Of a stretch of 64,000 bases of DNA, positions 1 through 11,399 are shown piece by piece (positions within the stretch are counted from its first letter, which is position 1; each line of letters starts with the position of its first letter). A program made the position numbers and the translations under genes. This DNA comes from Penium margaritaceum (lineage: Eukaryota > Streptophyta > Zygnematophyceae > Desmidiales > Peniaceae). The stretch covers positions 30,480-94,479 of the forward strand of contig SZWC01004771.1 in the NCBI GenBank assembly GCA_023375785.1, read 5' to 3'. The notes below the pieces were generated by a model. The model was given only the letters and a program-made list of their open reading frames with translations. It ran no database searches and was not told the origin of the DNA.

Positions 1-1251
1 AAGTGATCATCTTGGAAGAATTAGCTAAACACTAAGTGCAACCCCCATGTCTACTCAACGGTGGCAACGGCCCCAACTTAGTAGACCATGGCTTACTAGG
101 CAACAATCAAAGGCAACAAAGAACGGACAACAGAAGAAACAGTCACATCTACATAGCAATCCCCTCATTGTACATTACTATCCACTTTGCCTATTGTTGT
201 GACCAACCCTCTTAAGGCTCTCTTGCAAAAAAGAGTAACCACTATATCCTTCATGGAGTATCTAGAACTCAACTCTGGTATTGCAACAGAGTTAGACAAC
301 TAACTCCACAGAGCTGATCCTCATCTTGCTTTGGTAGGCATCCATCATCATTCTGAACAGATTTCCCATACATGTACCCTAAAAGCATGGGCAAATGGAG
401 GCAGATGCAAGTGTCCTCATTTTTCTGAATAAGATTGATTAGGGATGGGCTCCTTGGAAAGAAGTGACACACAATATGGGGTCATTTGTTACACTGTATG
501 GATCCTAGGGCACACTCTTTTGGCCATTATCAACACGGGGGCTACACACACAACAATTGCGGGCTCTTGCATCTGTGGAGTGGGCGGATTGAGTGAATCC
601 CACCAAAAACATCTCAAATCATGGGTATAGAGGACTTGATATAGGAGAAAGAGAAGTGCAGAACCTTCCTAGACAGGTTGGCACTCTACATGAGCCACTC
701 ACAATGTGGGTCAGTTGTGTGGAGACATATAATTACTCATTGGCAAAGAATACCTTGTTCAGCTTGAGGCCAGTGTACTCTTCAGCCTTTTGCATGACGA
801 GATTAATTTGAGTGGGGACCTCCCTAAGTATGCCTCATTTGGTGCACACAGCTAAAAGAAGCACTCTGTCAAAGTTCAACTCCAAGTACACTTCTTGCTT
901 AGGGAGATGAGCGGCCGTCACTCTCACACAAGAAACTTGAAACTCATCATCCCTTCCATGTGCACAACAAACAATCTTATTGGGGACCTCTGTTACACTT
1001 TCATTAAGGTCTTTGTTATTCTTTTCTACCTTGAAGGCCACTCCAAGCCTCCCTTGCCAATAATTCTGACTGTCATTGGTACTTGAAGTGTAGGAGCTGC
1101 TATTTCAACCGGACCCACTACACCTAAGCTCTGAAAATCCATCTCCCTCAAAGAGAGCCCAAATCATGTTTTGTAAAGTGCTATAGAACCAAGGAAATAT
1201 CTTTAATGGATCCCTTGTGCCTCATGATTTTTATGGAGCAACCCAATTTGG
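1..1251. other. Unassigned sequence, probable old repeat debris
   Basis: I recognise no gene here. Short open frames exist on both strands but none resembles a known protein over a useful length. One weak hint is a plus-strand stretch near 520-600 reading LAIINTGATHTTIAG, which recalls the aspartic protease motif of Ty3/gypsy elements; the surrounding residues do not support it well. The neighbouring minus-strand copia piece suggests that part of this stretch may be its 3' non-coding end or LTR, but I found no repeat partner. Confidence 0.35.
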
Positions 1252-1660
1252 TCACTTTTGACACCCTACATCCATCATTTTCCTGCTGTGTTCCCTTAGC
1301 TCCTCAAAGTGATGTGATGCCATCGGTTTGGCCAAGACACCTGCATGCATGATTCTTGAGGGAGAAAACTTAATGTGCACCACCTCCTTAGCCATGAGCA
1401 TGCGGACCACCTGGTATTGCAGAATGATGTGCTTGGTGTGGGCGTGAAACACTACGGCCGTTGTGAGCACAATGCTGCTCATGTTGTCACAGTAGATGGT
1501 CGTTGATGTTTCATGATGCTGTCCAAGACTTACCAGCAACTAATGCAACCACACTGCTTCCTTTGCTGCTTTGCTCAGAGCAGTTCACCTCCATCTCAAT
1601 ATGATAGTTTCAAGGGATTCGGCTGTTAGGAGAAATGTTTCAGATGCACGCTTACTTTGA
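1252..1660 (-). mobile_element. Ty1/copia fossil, RNase H piece
   Basis: Minus-strand translation reads ALSKAAKEAVWL, then a stretch with TTIYCDNMSSIVL, then FHAHTKHIILQYQVVR and FEELREHS. These match in order the C-terminal RNase H region of plant copia polyproteins: the STEAEY-downstream helix, the YCDN motif, the HxRTKHI block and the closing KFEKLR block. It is a broken, truncated copy with no reverse transcriptase, integrase or LTR seen beside it. It is an old insertion on the left flank of the satellite. The family assignment rests on motif order, which is specific to copia. Confidence 0.75.
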
Positions 1661-3989
1661 GGGCTTCTGGCCCTACTACCACAGCTAGTATCAGACATGC
1701 CACAATCAACAGGTACGGACAGCAGAAAGATGGATGTGTGTGTTGCCTTGTGCCATGCCACTTGAGACTGCACTTGATTTCCACCCATTTTTGGACGAGG
1801 CACGGACCAGGACCAAATCAGATGTGCACCATAGCTAGGAGCTGGCCCTCACACTGCTTGCTATGGGGACCCATCCCATGAGCACGGCTTGAATATGTGA
1901 GCTTCACTTCCTTTGCAAGGGTCCCATGGATCTTGCAGTGGACTATTGGAGGCATGCCATGTGGTTCTACACGTGCACCGGGATTTGTATCAGGTTACAC
2001 CTGTGGGCACTGAACACCATCATGATGGGAGTGCACTTAGTCCATAAAAATCTCTTTATAAAATTTGACCGTATGGCCCTCTATGAGTTGTCTGAGGTAT
2101 TGCAGTTACTTTTTTGGGCTCATGAATAGTTTTTCTGCGCAGTATCAGCTCATAAGGCTGCTATCTCCCATCCGTTTTAGTCCACAATCTGCATCAGAGG
2201 CTACAACCCTTCCTATGCCTCTACACGGGTTTTCCAGCACCATATCTTCCACTTCCTCCTCCTCCTTGTGTATCCCATGCAGCCAAAATCAGGAGCTTTG
2301 GGCAAAAACACAAATAAAGAGGAAAAAACAGACGTGGTAATGGATGTCACCACAAAGAGCAAATGGGGAGCAATTGCAGTTGACGTTTTATGCACTACAA
2401 CAACTTTGTAAAAGCTCATACAACTACAACTTTATAGATGTTTATATCATTCAAAGTGCAAGAAAGCCCTTGATTTGTTAAGGATCATGTGTGGCCTCCA
2501 GGTGGGACACATGTAGGAGATTTCCTCTAGTGACTCACGGATGGGTCACTCCAGGACCGTGATAGTACCTGAACAACTTCTTGACAAGGGAGCACTGGTG
2601 ATATGGAGCCTCAAGATCACATGATTGTAGAGCATTGTCAAGTGCTGTTGCTTTGCATTTATGGACGTAGAAATGCTTTTTCACTGCCAAATATTCCCCA
2701 TACAGCTTTTCCTACTCTTTCAATTTCTCGTGATAATGCTTGTGAGGGAACTCAGTCATCTTGTGATGCGTATGGACATGATAGTGCTGACTGGCTTTAG
2801 GTTTCATAGGTCCATTGTTTTCATCATTGTTTTGATTACACTGCTAAAAGTTGAGTAGAGGCAAAGTATTTTGAAGCATGGAGTTCACTGTTGACCACTT
2901 TTTGTGAGTTGTACCTCAATCATGGACATCGATGCCATCCCTCACATGACGTTGTTGTTATCAATCTTTCATTCTTGCTTCCATGGCATATGTTGGACCC
3001 ATTTGCATAGGGTATGGGAAATCACTGCTTATCCAAGGAGTTTGGGTTGTGTAGTTTAATGGTCCTTCTAGCCCCTTTTATATTTCAAATGTTCACCTTT
3101 TCCCTATCCTTGACCTCAGCTTGCTCTTTGTTCATGCATGCACTTGGATGAATCTTGCAATGGAGCACTTCCCTCACTGTGCAAAAGTCACTAGTTTTAA
3201 CACGCATAACACTTTCTTTGTGCATTTGTTAAGAATTAAAAATACAGTGTTTCTCTTTTCCCTGGCTATGCTTCTTCTTCCTCTCCCTCTTCTACATGTG
3301 TGCTGGTCACTGGTGTTCTCTTGCTTAGGCACCACCGCTTGCTACATCACCGCCTCTCCCATGTAATCTTGGAAACTGTGTTGAACCTCATTCAAACTCA
3401 GTGTCCCCTGTGGTGTATATGCAGCTTCATGTGAGAAACCACCTAAGACGGGCTTCGTTTTTCTGCCTTATTGTCTTATCTTGATTCTACTTCCCAGTCA
3501 CTACGGCTGCTAGAGTTGGTCGACTTGGATCTTCTCCATCCCCTTCTTGTCAATTCCTTATTAGGAAAGGGCACTTTAGGATGAGCTTTTGGTAAAAAGA
3601 CACTAGGGCACCATTCCAAAGTGCCCTTCACCCTAAATGATCCTTGATTCATTGATTACCAGGCTTCAAGGTGCGCTTCAGCCTTGTTGGGTCTTCCGAG
3701 GATCGAGCCCTGGTACTAAAGGATGAATTCTTGTCACCTGTTTTCCCCTTGGCTTGTCCAAACTTTGGCTAGGCCAAACGTCCTCAATTTTTGGTGGATT
3801 GACCTTGTTCTTGGATTCACTTTTCATGGTTTTTCTTGTAGATTCTACGCTCAAATTGTACATTCAAGGAAGCTTCAAGCCTTGATCAGTGTTGTTGGCA
3901 CTGTCCGGCTTACACTACCTAGCCCTTTATGAGCAAAACGTCTTGGTTCACTCTTGGTACTCCCAGAGCACGGCATTCAACCTGCCAAT
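1661..3989. other. No recognisable gene
   Basis: This 2.3-kb stretch contains only short frames with no motif I recognise. It lies between two minus-strand retrotransposon fossils and could contain degraded LTR sequence of the chromovirus piece to its right. I see no direct repeat that would prove this, no RNA gene and no tandem array. Confidence 0.5.
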
Positions 3990-5220
3990 GTTGAAGTTTC
4001 AGGCAATCTTCCATGATTTCTGACCCACGTGGTAGCCCTTCCACTTGAACAGGTACTCCCATCCAAAACCAGGACAATGGTGGTCAAGGATGGCCTCCAC
4101 CTCAAACTCTTGCATGCCGTCAATTACAGAGGGGGAGCTTCAAAACTGCGGCCAAGAAAGTACTCAGCCAAATCATGGTAGAGCTTGAGGTTAGAGATGT
4201 TGTGGACTGGCATGGAAGGTGGAGGACCCAACCGTGAAACCACGGGTGTCCGCATTTTGATCACCTCAAATGAGCCAAGACAACAAGATTTCAACTCGTC
4301 CAATCAAGCCCCACAAAGCTTGATGTGTGTGTTGTTGAGAAGCATGCAATCACCAACTTTGAGTGTTTCTTCTGCACATCAGTGGTTTGCTTGTACTTTT
4401 TGCTCATCTTGCGCCTTTGCCATTGTATGCCACGTTGCCATGTAAATCTGCTTGAAGTCACGTGCAATACACTGCACCACACGCAGGCTGCTTGCGACGT
4501 GCAGATAGAGGGGCATGGCGGGCACAAACCCGTTCACCACCTCAAATGGCACCTTGCTGGTGGAGGCAAACCTTGAAGAGGTGTATGCCACTTAAGCAAA
4601 CAGCAACCACTCGTACCATGTCATATTTCCTGGGTCACCCACTGTAAGGAGGAGTTACTCCATTGTTTGTCTACTCCATTTATCTGGGCATGAAAACTTG
4701 CCAATCGCTTCACCTTTCCATTGTATTTCTTTTGCAATTATGGCCAGAACTTGCTTGTGAAACGTGAGTCATGGTTGATCACAATGAACCAAGGCACACC
4801 ATGGAGGCATACCATGTGCTCAGGGAAGAGTCTACCGTGGCTTCCGCACTCACCATCTCAAGCACCGCAGTGAAGTGCGACATGTTGCTGAAGGAAACTA
4901 CCACCACCAACACCACATTTGACCTGCCCTTGTATTTGGAAAGCCCGTGATAAAGTCCATGGAAACTCTCCACCACGGCTGCTTAGGGATGGGCAAGGGT
5001 TGGAGGAGACCTGGAGTCTTTGTCCTTCATGCCTTGTGGCTCTGGCACACGGCAGGATTCAGCCACCTTTAACAACATGGTGGGCCACCAGAAGAAGCAA
5101 GCCATTGTCTTCAAGGTCTTGTTGGCAAAGAAGTGGCTGCTTGGGCCTCTGTCATGGCACTCCTCCAAAGCACAGGCACCGCGGGAAACACCACCTACTT
5201 CTTGCCATGCCGTCGCGAGT
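3990..5220 (-). mobile_element. Ty3/gypsy chromovirus fossil (integrase plus chromodomain)
   Basis: Read on the minus strand from 5200 downwards, the order is: an integrase zinc-finger region (CHDRGPSSHFFANKTL, FFWWPTMLLKVAESC; about 5190-5040); an integrase core stretch ([19 protein letters not shown], about 4960-4840); HDSRFTSKFW (about 4780-4740); and an ASTSKVPFEVVNGFVPAMPL block (about 4575-4500). Last comes a chromodomain, with EAILDHHCPGFGWEYL followed by FKWKGYHVGQKSW (about 4110-4006). A chromodomain after integrase defines chromoviruses, some of which favour centromeric chromatin. The copy is broken, with several interruptions; no LTR or reverse transcriptase is seen. Its upstream side ends abruptly at the first satellite monomer, so satellite DNA replaced or truncated the rest. 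Confidence 0.85.
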
Positions 5221-7210
5221 TCACAGCCCCTAGGTGCACTACTGAGTCCTAGTACAATATCCCCTTGCTTTGATTGAACCCCTTCCGGTTTCACAGCCCC
5301 TAGGTGCACTACTGTGTGCGCACCGACAATTTTTCTGGTGAGATTGGTGGAATCAGGGCCAGTGGGAAATGGATTGACGAGTTGTTAAATGTTTCTAATA
5401 GCCTTAGGCAGGCCCTAGTACACTGTGCCTTAGCTTTGATTGCATCCCCTGTGATCTCATAGCCCCTAGCTGCAGTGATGTGTGCGCATTCACCATTTTC
5501 CCAGTGGGATTGGCGGAATCAGGGTGAATTGGAAAGGGATCAATGAGCCGTAGAATGTTAGTAGTAGCCTTAGGCGAGCCCTTGTACACTGTGCCTTTTC
5601 TTTGCGTAAATCCCCTATGGTTCCACAGCCCCTAGGTGCACTTCTGTGGGTGCACCAACCATTTCTTCCAGTGGGAGCGGCGGAATAAGAGTAAGTCCAA
5701 AACAGATCTAGGAGCCATAAAATTTTTCTTGTAGCCTTAGGGGAGCCCTACTATACTATGCCTTTGCTTTCATTAAATCCCTTGTGATTTTACAGCCCCT
5801 AGGTGCAGTGTTGTGTGCGCACACACCATTTTCTTGGTGGGATCAGCGGAATAAAGGTCAATCACAAACAGATCGACGAGCCGTAGAATGCTCCTAGCAG
5901 CCTTAGGCGGGATCTAGTACACTATGCGTTTGCTTTGATGAAATCACCTGTGGTTTCACATCCCAGGTAGGTTCAATTCTGTGTGGCCACCCACCATTTT
6001 TTGGGTGGGATTTGCAAAACCAGGGTTAATCAGAAACATATTCACAACCAGTTAACTGTTTCTAGTAGCCTTAGGTGGGCCCTAGTACATTGTGCCTTAG
6101 CTTTGATTAAATCCCCTGTGGTTTCACAACCCCTAGGTGCAGTGCTGTGTGCGCACCCACCATTTTTCCGGTGGGATCGACAGAATTAGGGTCAGTCAGA
6201 AACGGATCAACAAGCTGTAAAATGCTTGTAGTAGCCTTAGGCAAGCCGTAGTACACCGTGCCTTTGCTTTGATTGAATCCCCTACGGTTTCACAACCCAT
6301 ACGTGCAGTGCTTTGTGCGCACCCAACATTCTTCCGGTAGGATTGGCAGAATCAAGGTCAATTGGAAACGAATCAATGAGCCGTAAAATTTTTCCAATAG
6401 CCTTAGGTTAGCTCTAGTTCACTGTGCCTTTGATCTGATTAAATCCATTTTGGTTTCATAGCCCCTAGGTGCAATGCCGTGGGCGCACTCCTCATTTTTC
6501 CTGTGGGATCGGCGGAATCACGGTGAATCAGAAACGGACCAATGAGCCGTAAAATGTTCCTAGTAGCCTTAGGAAAACCCTAATCCAGTGTACCTTTGCT
6601 TTGATTAAATCCGCTATTTATTTGAAGCCCCTAGGTGCAGTGTTGTGTGCTCACCAACCATTTTTCCGGTGGGATAAGCGAAATCTGGGTTAGTCAGAAA
6701 CGGATCCACAGGCTGTAAAATGTTTCCAATAGCCATAGGTGAGCCCTAGTACACTGTGCCTTTGCTTTGATTAGATCCCCTGTGGCTTGGTAGCCCTTTC
6801 GTGCAGTATTGTGTGTATTTCCACCAGTTTTCTGGTGTGATCAGCAGAATCAGGGTCAATCGCAAATGGATCAACAGGCTTAATGTTTCAAGTAGCTGTT
6901 TGCGCGCCCTAGTACACTGTGCTTTTCCTTTGATTAAATCTTCTATGGTTTCTCAGCCCCTAGGTGCACTGTTGTGTGTGCACCCGCCATTTTTTTGGCA
7001 TCGGGGGGATCGGCAGAATCAGTGTCAATTGGAAACAGATTGACGAGGCATAAAATGATTCTAGTTGCCTTAGGCGGGCCCTGGTACACTATGCCTTAGC
7101 TTTGTTTAAATCCCCTGTGGTTCCACAACTCCTGAGTGCAATGCTGTGTGCGCACCCACCATTTTCCCAGTGGGATCAGCGGAATCAGGGTCAGTCTGAA
7201 AGGGATCAAC
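5221..7210. repeat. Satellite block 1
   Basis: About 12 monomers between the chromovirus fossil and the copia element. The first unit (about 5221-5288) is short: it jumps from the GTGCACTACTG block directly to the TCCTAGTAC block. Regular monomers begin at about 5289. The last five bases, TCAAC, form the left copy of the target duplication of the copia insertion. Confidence 0.93.
7206..7210. repeat. Target site duplication, left copy (copia 1)
   Basis: TCAAC directly before the 5' LTR is repeated directly after the 3' LTR at 12845-12849. A 5-bp duplication is what copia integrase makes. Joining the two sides restores a normal satellite monomer. Confidence 0.93.
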
Positions 7211-7271
7211 TGTTGGAGTGATGCTCCTCACCATGGCAGGAGTGACTCCAAAAAGGAACACCAAAAAGACA

Positions 7272-7345
7272 AGCCGTAGTAGCTTAGTGGTTAATGGTGT
7301 CCACCTATAGAGGCAAGGGTCTGGGTTCAAGTACAACAAGATAAA
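7272..7345 (+). promoter_or_regulatory. tRNA-like module with Pol III A and B boxes in 5' LTR
   Basis: TAGCTTAGTGG at 7280-7290 fits the A-box pattern TRGYNNANNNG. GGTTCAAGTAC at 7324-7334 is one base from the B-box pattern GGTTCRANTCC. The gap of 33 bp is normal for tRNA genes and tRNA-derived SINEs. The D-arm-like part (CTTAGTGGTTAATGG) is strikingly tRNA-like, but no acceptor stem can be formed, so this is not a functional tRNA gene. The module occurs at the same place in all three LTRs of this family here. Whether it drives transcription is unknown. Confidence 0.7.
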
Positions 7346-7704
7346 TTTCTGTCCTACCTCAAGGGAGGTGGAAAACAGATGCCAGGAAGCTAGCTCAAAC
7401 TCTAGAGTTCCTCCTTAAGGTTCTAGAGACCAGGTGAGGGTCTAGGAAGGTGGCACACCTTTTAGAAGTGGTTACTTGTCCTACAAGGTATCTAGAAGTT
7501 TCTTGGCCATCTGGATACCTTCTCTACTGCTAAAAGCAAGCAAGAGGAATTTAGGAAGGGGCAAAAGCTTCTAGAGGAAGGAAGGGATGCCTTCCTAGGT
7601 GGGAAAAGGGACAGCCTACAAAGGGCCACTCTAGAAGCCATACAATCTGCTAGGAAGCTCAAAAACTTGCATGCTTTGGTGTTCTGGAAGCTAATTTCAG
7701 TGGC

Positions 7705-7711
7705 TATAAAA
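7705..7711 (+). promoter_or_regulatory. TATA-like box of 5' LTR
   Basis: TATAAAA in the context GGCTATAAAATGCCACT lies about 200 bp before the LTR end. It is conserved at 12638-12644 in the 3' LTR and in the solo LTR near 42937. It is the likely Pol II core promoter of the family. Confidence 0.6.
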
Positions 7712-7978
7712 TGCCACTACTTATGAGCCTTGATCAAGTTTCCATTCCCAGTCGATTGAGGCCAAACCGTTGCCACACTCTCTGACCAGTTGTCTGCCAT
7801 CCTTGGAACCATTTGCCTCCATAGTTTCACTCTCTCCAAAAACAGTTGGTGGTGTGAACCAGCCACTGCTAGGGACCCTCCACGGTGCACACTCACCCTC
7901 TGAGCCAACAAAGGTTTATGGGCCCACGCCTCTAAGGGACTCAAAGCCAGCTTGATTTCTTGCTTCCAACAGCAAGAC

Positions 7979-8800
7979 ATGGCAACGAGGGAGCAAGAGA
8001 GCAGCCGCGCTGTCCTTAAGTTTGATGGGATAGGATTTGCCTTGTGGAGGTGGCAATTTGAGGTCTTCCTCAACGACAAGGGACTACTTGAGCTTATGAA
8101 GGGTGATGAGATTGCTTTGCTAGAGACTGCAACGGCCGAGGTAAACGAGGCATACAAGAAGCGCAACAAAAAGGCGTAGGCGCTCCTTGTGTGTGCGTTA
8201 TGCCCGCCACAACTTGGGCACATCCAAGGATGCACCCTGGCCACAGAAGCATGGTCAAAACTATGCTCCATCTACCAGTCAAGCAACCTTTCCAATCAGC
8301 TCTTCATCTTCAAACGACTCGTCACCCTCCGAGCCAATGAAGGTGACAACATCATGGAGATCATGCAACAGATTGAATCGCTCGCAACGGAGTGCGAGGC
8401 CACTAGTTGGGAGGTCAACTCTCAGTTGCAAGCTATGATCCTCCTTCTAGCCTTGCCGGACTGTTGGAGTCCCATGATCACAGTCCTTGGTGGCTGGCTT
8501 TCCAATGAGCTAAAGTACCCAAAGGTTGTTGAGTACATGGGCGATGAGTGGATGCGACGTGGCGGTCGAGAGATTGCAGCGGCATTAAGTTCAGCTTACA
8601 CGGTTCATCCTCAAAGTGGAGGCCAAGGCAACAAGTGGAAGGGTACCAAACAGGGCACCAAGAAGGGTGACAAGAAGGGGGAATGCTTCAACTGCGGCAA
8701 GGAGGGCCACTATGCGCGCAACTATCCCAAGAAGAAAACAGATCGATCGCAGCGGGGCAAGAAGAAAGAAGAGCATGCCCTTATGGCCTACAACTCCACC
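7979..8800 (+). pseudogene. gag region of copia 1 (fossil)
   Basis: Begins at an ATG shortly after the 5' LTR (MATREQESSRAVLKFDG), then FALWRWQFEVFLNDKGLLEL, the typical start of plant copia gag where a FDGxNF...W block precedes the helical domain. Further on come a CPPQLGHIQ/AWSKLCSIYQSSN block and a basic stretch. A zinc-knuckle region with CFNCGKEGH lies at 8684-8710. In intact relatives gag forms the capsid and the knuckle binds genomic RNA. The copy is broken. Confidence 0.88.
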
Positions 8801-9240
8801 AACTTGAAGGATCCGGAGTTGCCGTCATTGACTCCGGATCAGGCTGCCACACCCAATGCAGCAGGGCAGCATTTGTCACCTACGGCACCTCGGAGAGATG
8901 CATGACAGTGGCCAATGGAAAAACAGAGGTGGCTGCTGGTGAGAGTAACGTCCGCATTGAGTCAATTGTGGATGGAAAACCTTTCACGAGCACAATCCAT
9001 GATGTGCTCCATATGCCCAACTTTGGGGCAAACCTGCCCTCCGTCAACCACCTTACCGACAAGGGACTTGAGGTGCTCTTCACAAAGAAGAAGGCCGTCA
9101 TCCACAAGGAGGGCAAAAGTGAGGTGATTGCGCATGGCAAGAGGGAGGACGACTTATACCTACTATGCACAAAGATCCTTAGCAGCCGGGCGGGGTTAAA
9201 CACCGCCAATCTTGCAACGAAGGATGGAGGAGACCTTGAC
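8801..9240 (+). pseudogene. Protease region of copia 1 (fossil)
   Basis: GVAVIDSGSGCHTQC carries the DSG active-site triplet (Asp codon at 8830) of copia aspartic proteases. Further on come IHDVLHMPNFGANLPSVNHL and KGLEVLFTKKKAVI, matching the conserved block between protease and integrase. In intact elements this enzyme cuts the gag-pol polyprotein. The copy is broken. Confidence 0.85.
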
Positions 9241-10070
9241 CTATGGCACCACTGACTCTGCCACATTTCTCCATCCATAGTGAAAGAGATGGCTAAGAGG
9301 GAAGTGGTGCGTGGTCTCCAAATCAGCGGCCTTGATGGAAGCAATGAGACCGTGTGTGAGCCATGCATTATTGACAAATCAATGTGGCAGCCGTTTGTGG
9401 CAAAGGGGACGCGTGCATCGACAAAACTGGCCGTGGTACACACACATATGTGTGGACCGCTTGAGAGCTCTATCGGCGGAGCTCGCTACTTCCTCACCTT
9501 CATTGATGACCACAGCCAGAAACTCTACCTCTACCCAATGAAGCGAAAGAGCGAGGTCCTTGCATGCATGCAAGAGTTTGTGGCAGATGTGGAGTGCCAA
9601 ACAGAGTTGAAGGTGAAAGTGTTCCGGAGTGACAACGGCGGTACATATGCGGGGTGCCTTGGGTGGATGAAGAGCAAGGGGAGTGAGTGGTAGAAAACAA
9701 CTTCACTCTCCCCACAACAAAATGGCCTTGCAGAGAGATCAAATCGCACAATCCTTAACATGGTGCAATCCATGTTGAGCGACACCGGACTTACACAACG
9801 GTATTCGGCGGAGGCGGTAAGGACAGCAGCGCACATAATGAATCTTATACCGACAAAGCCGTTGAAGGAGGAGAGCAAGGCGTGGAAGACGTCATAAGAG
9901 GTGTGGAGCGGGAGGAAGCCGACGGTGGGTCACCCTTGCATATTTGGTTGTGTTGCACATGCAATGATGCAGGCACGTAAGGGACAAAGCAAGCTCGAAC
10001 CGTGCACCTGCTGGTGTATTGTCCTTGGATATGAGAGCAAAAGCAAGGTTTACCGGCTCTTTCACCCAAG
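9235..10070 (+). pseudogene. Integrase region of copia 1 (fossil)
   Basis: An HHCC-type N-terminal region (DLWHH ... CEPCIIDK) is followed by the DDE core. First comes VHTHMCGPLESSIGGARYFL, then TFIDDHSQKLYLYPMKRKSE, then VKVFRSDNGGTYAG. Later blocks (PQQNGLAERSNR, and SKVYRLFHPRRQQIV near 10045) match the copia integrase C-terminal part. Integrase inserts the cDNA; the 5-bp target duplication is its footprint. The copy is broken. Confidence 0.88.
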
Positions 10071-10446
10071 GAGGCAACAGATTGTGCGGAGTCCCGACGC
10101 CGCGTTCAATGAGAAAAGCCGTTGGACAGACAAGAAGGCAGGACTCTCCAAGAGGGGGGAGTGGATGCCCCTCCTTGAGGGGGAGACGCCGGAGGACGTG
10201 AATGCGGGTGACGTCCTCGCATCACCACCAACCAGAGAGAATCGCCTAAGGGATGGGCAAGCGGCAGATTTTATTCCGGCCAGATTGGATGACGAATGCG
10301 AAGCACCGGAGATGGACGTGGAGGCAAGGAGTCAACCGATGTCTCCAAGGTCTCCACGAGAGGGGGAGCATGTGCTTGGAGAGGAAGGTACCAAAAGGGG
10401 AGATCAATAACAACAACCACCTCTAGAGCCCCGCACGAGCAGCCGT

Positions 10447-11350
10447 GTGCAAAGACGGACAAAAAGGTACGATGCCTGCAAGAGCATTTGGACTGGGTTT
10501 GCACAAGCCTTCTTCACACAAGAGGAGCCTCAATCTGTAAAGGAGGCACTGCAGCGGAAGGATGGTGCTGAGTGGAAGGGAACAATAAAATCTGAGCTTA
10601 CCTCCCACAAGGAGAACAGCACTTGGGAGCTGGTTGACCGGCCGGAGGGCGAGAAAATCATCGGCTCTAAGTGGATCCTCTGGAAGAAGCTCACGAAGGA
10701 GGGGAAGGTGGAGCGGTACAAGGCGCAGGGTGGCGAAAGGGTATGCCCTGAGAAAAGGGGAGCACTACAACGAGACCTTTGCACCAGTTGCCAAGTTTGC
10801 CTCCATCCGTACTATCCTCTTGGTGGCAGCGGCACGCGACTATGAAATCCACCAAATGGATGTCAAAACTGCGTTCCTCAATGGCCACCTGGACAAGGAA
10901 GTCTACATGGAGGTGCCCGAGGGGGTGGATGCGCCACAAGGGAAGGTGTGCCGGCTTTGCAAGGCGCTCTGTGGACTGAAGCAAGCTCCACTCATGTGGT
11001 ACCTTAAGATGGATAGTTTCATGGTTGAGCTTGGCTTCAAGTGCTGCGAGGCGGATCACAGCGTGAACGTGCGTAATCAGCCGGGACTCCACCAAATTGT
11101 CATCCTCTACGTTGATGACCCCATCCTTGTGTCTCCGGGTAAGGGGGAGCTCAAGAGCCTGAAGCAACAGCTTGGCGGCCGGTTCGAGATGACAGACATG
11201 GGCGAGCTTGAGTACTACCTAGGCATCGCCATCAAGAGGGACCGAAAAGCACGCACGCTGGAGGTGGGTCAAGAAAAAGCATGTGCAGGAGGTGCTTCCC
11301 CGCTACAACATGGAGGAGTGCAACCCCATCGGCACACCTATGACAACAAC
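10447..11350 (+). pseudogene. Reverse transcriptase region of copia 1 (fossil)
   Basis: Blocks in order are EWKGTIKSELTSHKENSTWE, then IIGSKWILWKKLTKEG, then FAPVAKFASIRTILLVAA, then IHQMDVKTAFLNGHLDKEVY, then LCKALCGLKQAPLMWYLKM. The catalytic block ILYVDDPILVS has YVDD at 11108-11119, and YYLGIAIKRD follows near 11213. All belong to copia reverse transcriptase. The copy is broken. Confidence 0.92.
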
Positions 11351-11399
11351 ATGTGAGCTGAGCTCGAGCATGGGCCCGAGGACGGAGGACGAGAAGGCG

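Larger units (their letters stand above)
7211..7910 (+). repeat. 5' LTR of copia 1
   Basis: 700 bp, starting TGTTGGAGTG and ending GAGCCAACA. It contains a tRNA-like module near its 5' end (box A 7280-7290, box B 7324-7334), TCTAGAAG motifs resembling heat-shock elements in its middle, and a TATA-like TATAAAA at 7705-7711. Confidence 0.95.

Noticed and set aside
520-600. Aspartic protease motif INTGATHTTIAG on the plus strand
   Set aside because: Only a short motif matches and the sequence around it does not continue as a protease, so I mention it only as a weak hint.
3690-3720. Possible B box near the GAGGATCGAGCCCTGG block
   Set aside because: It departs from consensus and has no matching A box.
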